Assembly: GCA_947625455.1 (NCBI GenBank)
Contig: CANQOJ010000162.1
Span: forward strand, 1 to 5,263
Reading direction: 5' to 3'
Origin: an uncultured Clostridia bacterium
Lineage (GTDB): Bacteria; Bacillota; Clostridia; Oscillospirales; Ruminococcaceae
Length of the DNA stretch: 5,263 nt
The stretch's first letter is position 1, and each line of letters opens with the position of its first letter. Below the pieces are notes generated by a model. That model made no database searches and had not been told where the DNA came from. It saw only the letters and a program-made list of their open reading frames with translations. Position numbers and translations under genes: made by a program. Below, in pieces: positions 5,121 to 5,263 of this stretch.

Positions 5121-5182
5121 GTGGTTGAGATCTGTTATAATAAAGTTATCACACCCCAAATAACAGAAAGGAACTCAACCAC
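5121..5182 (+). repeat. Long imperfect inverted repeat over the start region of the right-edge gene
   Basis: GTGGTTGAG (5121-5129) pairs with CTCAACCAC (5174-5182), and inside it TCTGTTAT (5131-5138) pairs with ATAACAGA (5160-5167). The result is a 17-bp stem interrupted by A5130 opposite AAGGAA (5168-5173). That bulge carries part of the only Shine-Dalgarno-like sequence (AGAAAGGA) ahead of codon 5184. Such a hairpin in RNA could hide the initiation region, as in several insertion sequences where read-through transcripts are kept untranslated. It could equally be part of the element's end. Confidence 0.75.
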
Positions 5183-5263
5183 CATAGAATATTATAACAC
5201 AAAAAAGCGGTATTGTCCACATCTTTTAAAAATAAAAATTATGGCAGTGAAAATGTTTAGGGA
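5121..5263 (+). CDS. N-terminus of a probable transposase (IS3/IS481-like HTH), cut by the window end; start uncertain
   Basis: A frame open from 5043 runs to the end of the window. From 5184 it reads IEYYNTKKRYCPHLLKIKIM then AVKMFR, which looks like the start of an HTH-type transposase in which K/R-rich residues precede the first helix; this is pattern recognition from 26 residues. The start is unclear. GTG 5121 has AAAAGG (5105-5110) 10 nt upstream, but it would place the whole hairpin inside the gene. Codon 5184, which follows AAAGGA and the hairpin, is ATA rather than ATG, possibly a mutated start. ATG 5241 is a further internal option. Without the rest of the gene the family and intactness cannot be fixed. 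Confidence 0.5.
   Translation, partial: MVEICYNKVITPQITERNSTTIEYYNTKKRYCPHLLKIKIMAVKMFR

Overview
The window looks like an accessory stretch of a low-to-moderate GC Firmicutes chromosome, probably a gut Clostridia/Oscillospiraceae (Ruminococcus-like) organism. Reasons: strong AGGAGG-type ribosome binding sites, consensus sigma-A promoters with extended -10 elements, and a gene set (DUF4143 ATPase, Fic protein, XRE regulator followed by an ImmA/IrrE-like N-terminus) common in those genomes. The taxon is inferred from style and from recall of protein families, not from a search.

Layout. Bases 1-1133 hold the 3' part of a forward AAA_14/DUF4143 ATPase gene, cut by the window edge inside its Walker A motif and closed by a terminator. 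Bases 1207-1293 hold a compact regulatory region for the next gene: a near-consensus promoter embedded in repeated TAAGGGAA-type elements, one pair of which flanks the -10 box. Bases 1312-2358 encode a Fic-domain AMPylase-type protein with an intact active-site motif, an N-terminal inhibitory helix and a C-terminal winged-helix-like region, closed by a strong terminator. Bases 2421-2738 are a very AT-rich intergenic region with repeated GTTAAAATTT and TTAAC-type elements, ending in a perfect TTGACA-17-TATAAT promoter.

That promoter starts a tight four-gene forward operon (2739-4307): an XRE regulator; a 121-aa protein whose first ~55 residues resemble the N-terminus of ImmA/IrrE metallopeptidases but whose remainder is an unrelated, strongly basic domain lacking HExxH; and two strongly acidic proteins (147 and 130 aa) that I do not recognise. 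Neighbours overlap by one base or are two bases apart. The arrangement of regulator, small basic effector and acidic partners suggests a toxin/immunity (or toxin/antitoxin) cassette that has replaced the peptidase part of an XRE-ImmA pair. This is inference and is the most interesting feature of the window. A good Shine-Dalgarno followed by only six codons suggests that a fifth gene has decayed.

On the reverse strand (4437-4952) is an ordinary ThpR/LigT-type RNA 2',3'-cyclic phosphodiesterase gene with its own consensus promoter and terminator. The right edge (from about 5085) begins what looks like a transposase gene, with an extended -10 promoter and a 17-bp hairpin over the translation start region. 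It runs off the window. No rRNA, tRNA or CRISPR array was seen.
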